Below, one piece after another: positions 32,827 to 32,920 of a stretch of DNA of 32,920 nucleotides; within the stretch, counting starts at the first letter, position 1; the number at the start of each line of letters is the position of its first letter. The notes beneath the pieces were generated by a model. It ran no database searches. It had not been told where the DNA came from and was given only the letters and a program-made list of their open reading frames with translations. Origin of the DNA: an uncultured bacterium (GTDB taxonomy: Bacteria > Verrucomicrobiota > Kiritimatiellia > CAIKKV01 > CAITUY01); NCBI GenBank assembly GCA_903958395.1, contig CAJBSZ010000412.1:1-32920 (forward strand), read 5' to 3'. Made by a program: the position numbers and the translations under genes.

Positions 32827-32866
32827 GAATTTTTGATTCGGATAATCTTCGGAGCCTGTAACACCA

Positions 32867-32920
32867 ATGAGTAAAGATCTGACCACATCTGAAATTGACC
32901 GGCAGAACATTCTGAACAAC
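32867..32920 (+). CDS. Start of a gene cut by the window end
   Basis: ATG 32867, 40 bp after hsdM, reads MSKDLTTSEIDRQNILNN and continues past the window. Position suggests another subunit or accessory of the type I locus. The 18 residues are not enough for a family call. Confidence 0.55.
   Translation, partial: MSKDLTTSEIDRQNILNN

Overview
The window looks like a chromosomal accessory region of an uncultured-type bacterium. The gene content (LacI-type HTH proteins with odd architecture, REP elements with their transposase, DUF6933/pRiA4b proteins, membrane glycosyltransferases beside SGNH and PA14 proteins, an ArsM-type arsenic cluster) would suit a Verrucomicrobiota/Kiritimatiellota-like member of the PVC group. 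No rRNA or other phylogenetic marker is present, so that placement is a weak inference.

Layout. (1) 1-1200: repeat-rich DNA with possible mobile-element debris, a possible CHC2/primase-like fragment and a DUF2442 gene. (2) 1172-7504: a LacI-type HTH protein with a truncated sensor domain and a long Pro-rich repetitive tail, under its own palindromic operator. It is followed by a damaged type I restriction-modification locus in which the 5' part of hsdR is joined out of frame to the 3' end of hsdM, then an intact DUF1016/YhcG nuclease gene, a 39-codon coupled micro-ORF and an intact hsdS. (3) 7494-8840: a three-gene toxin-antitoxin-chaperone (TAC) cassette with a SecB-like chaperone and a 14-bp palindromic operator. 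(4) 9104-16946: a second defence block, with a 1428-residue STAND/NACHT-like ATPase that ends in a PD-(D/E)xK-like nuclease, a companion protein, a GIY-YIG nuclease fused to a RAMA-like domain, an unknown protein, and a DUF6933-pRiA4b fusion. (5) 17059-23029: a tightly packed surface/glycan operon (SGNH hydrolase, PA14 protein, two GT-C-like membrane glycosyltransferases, one single-pass micro-protein). (6) 23074-28875: an arsenic operon (arsR, ArsP-type permease, two thioredoxin-like proteins, CcdA, MtrA-like protein, micro-ORF, arsM), invaded by a REP element and its transposase, plus a convergent DUF6132 pair. (7) 29052-32920: a second LacI-type/Pro-rich paralogue flanked by 20-bp direct repeats, divergent from a full-length 892-residue type I methylase (hsdM) and a gene cut by the window end.

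How the genes may work together. The arsenic block makes chemical sense: ArsM methylates As(III), the ArsP-type permease would export methylated trivalent arsenic, and the thioredoxins and CcdA could supply reducing power inside and outside the membrane. The defence blocks are independent modules sharing an island. The feature that ties the two ends together is the pair of LacI-HTH/Pro-rich proteins. Each sits beside a type I R-M locus, and both share a nearly identical leader/operator sequence, so they are candidate dedicated regulators of R-M loci. This pair, and the STAND-nuclease operon, are the best candidates for undescribed biology here.
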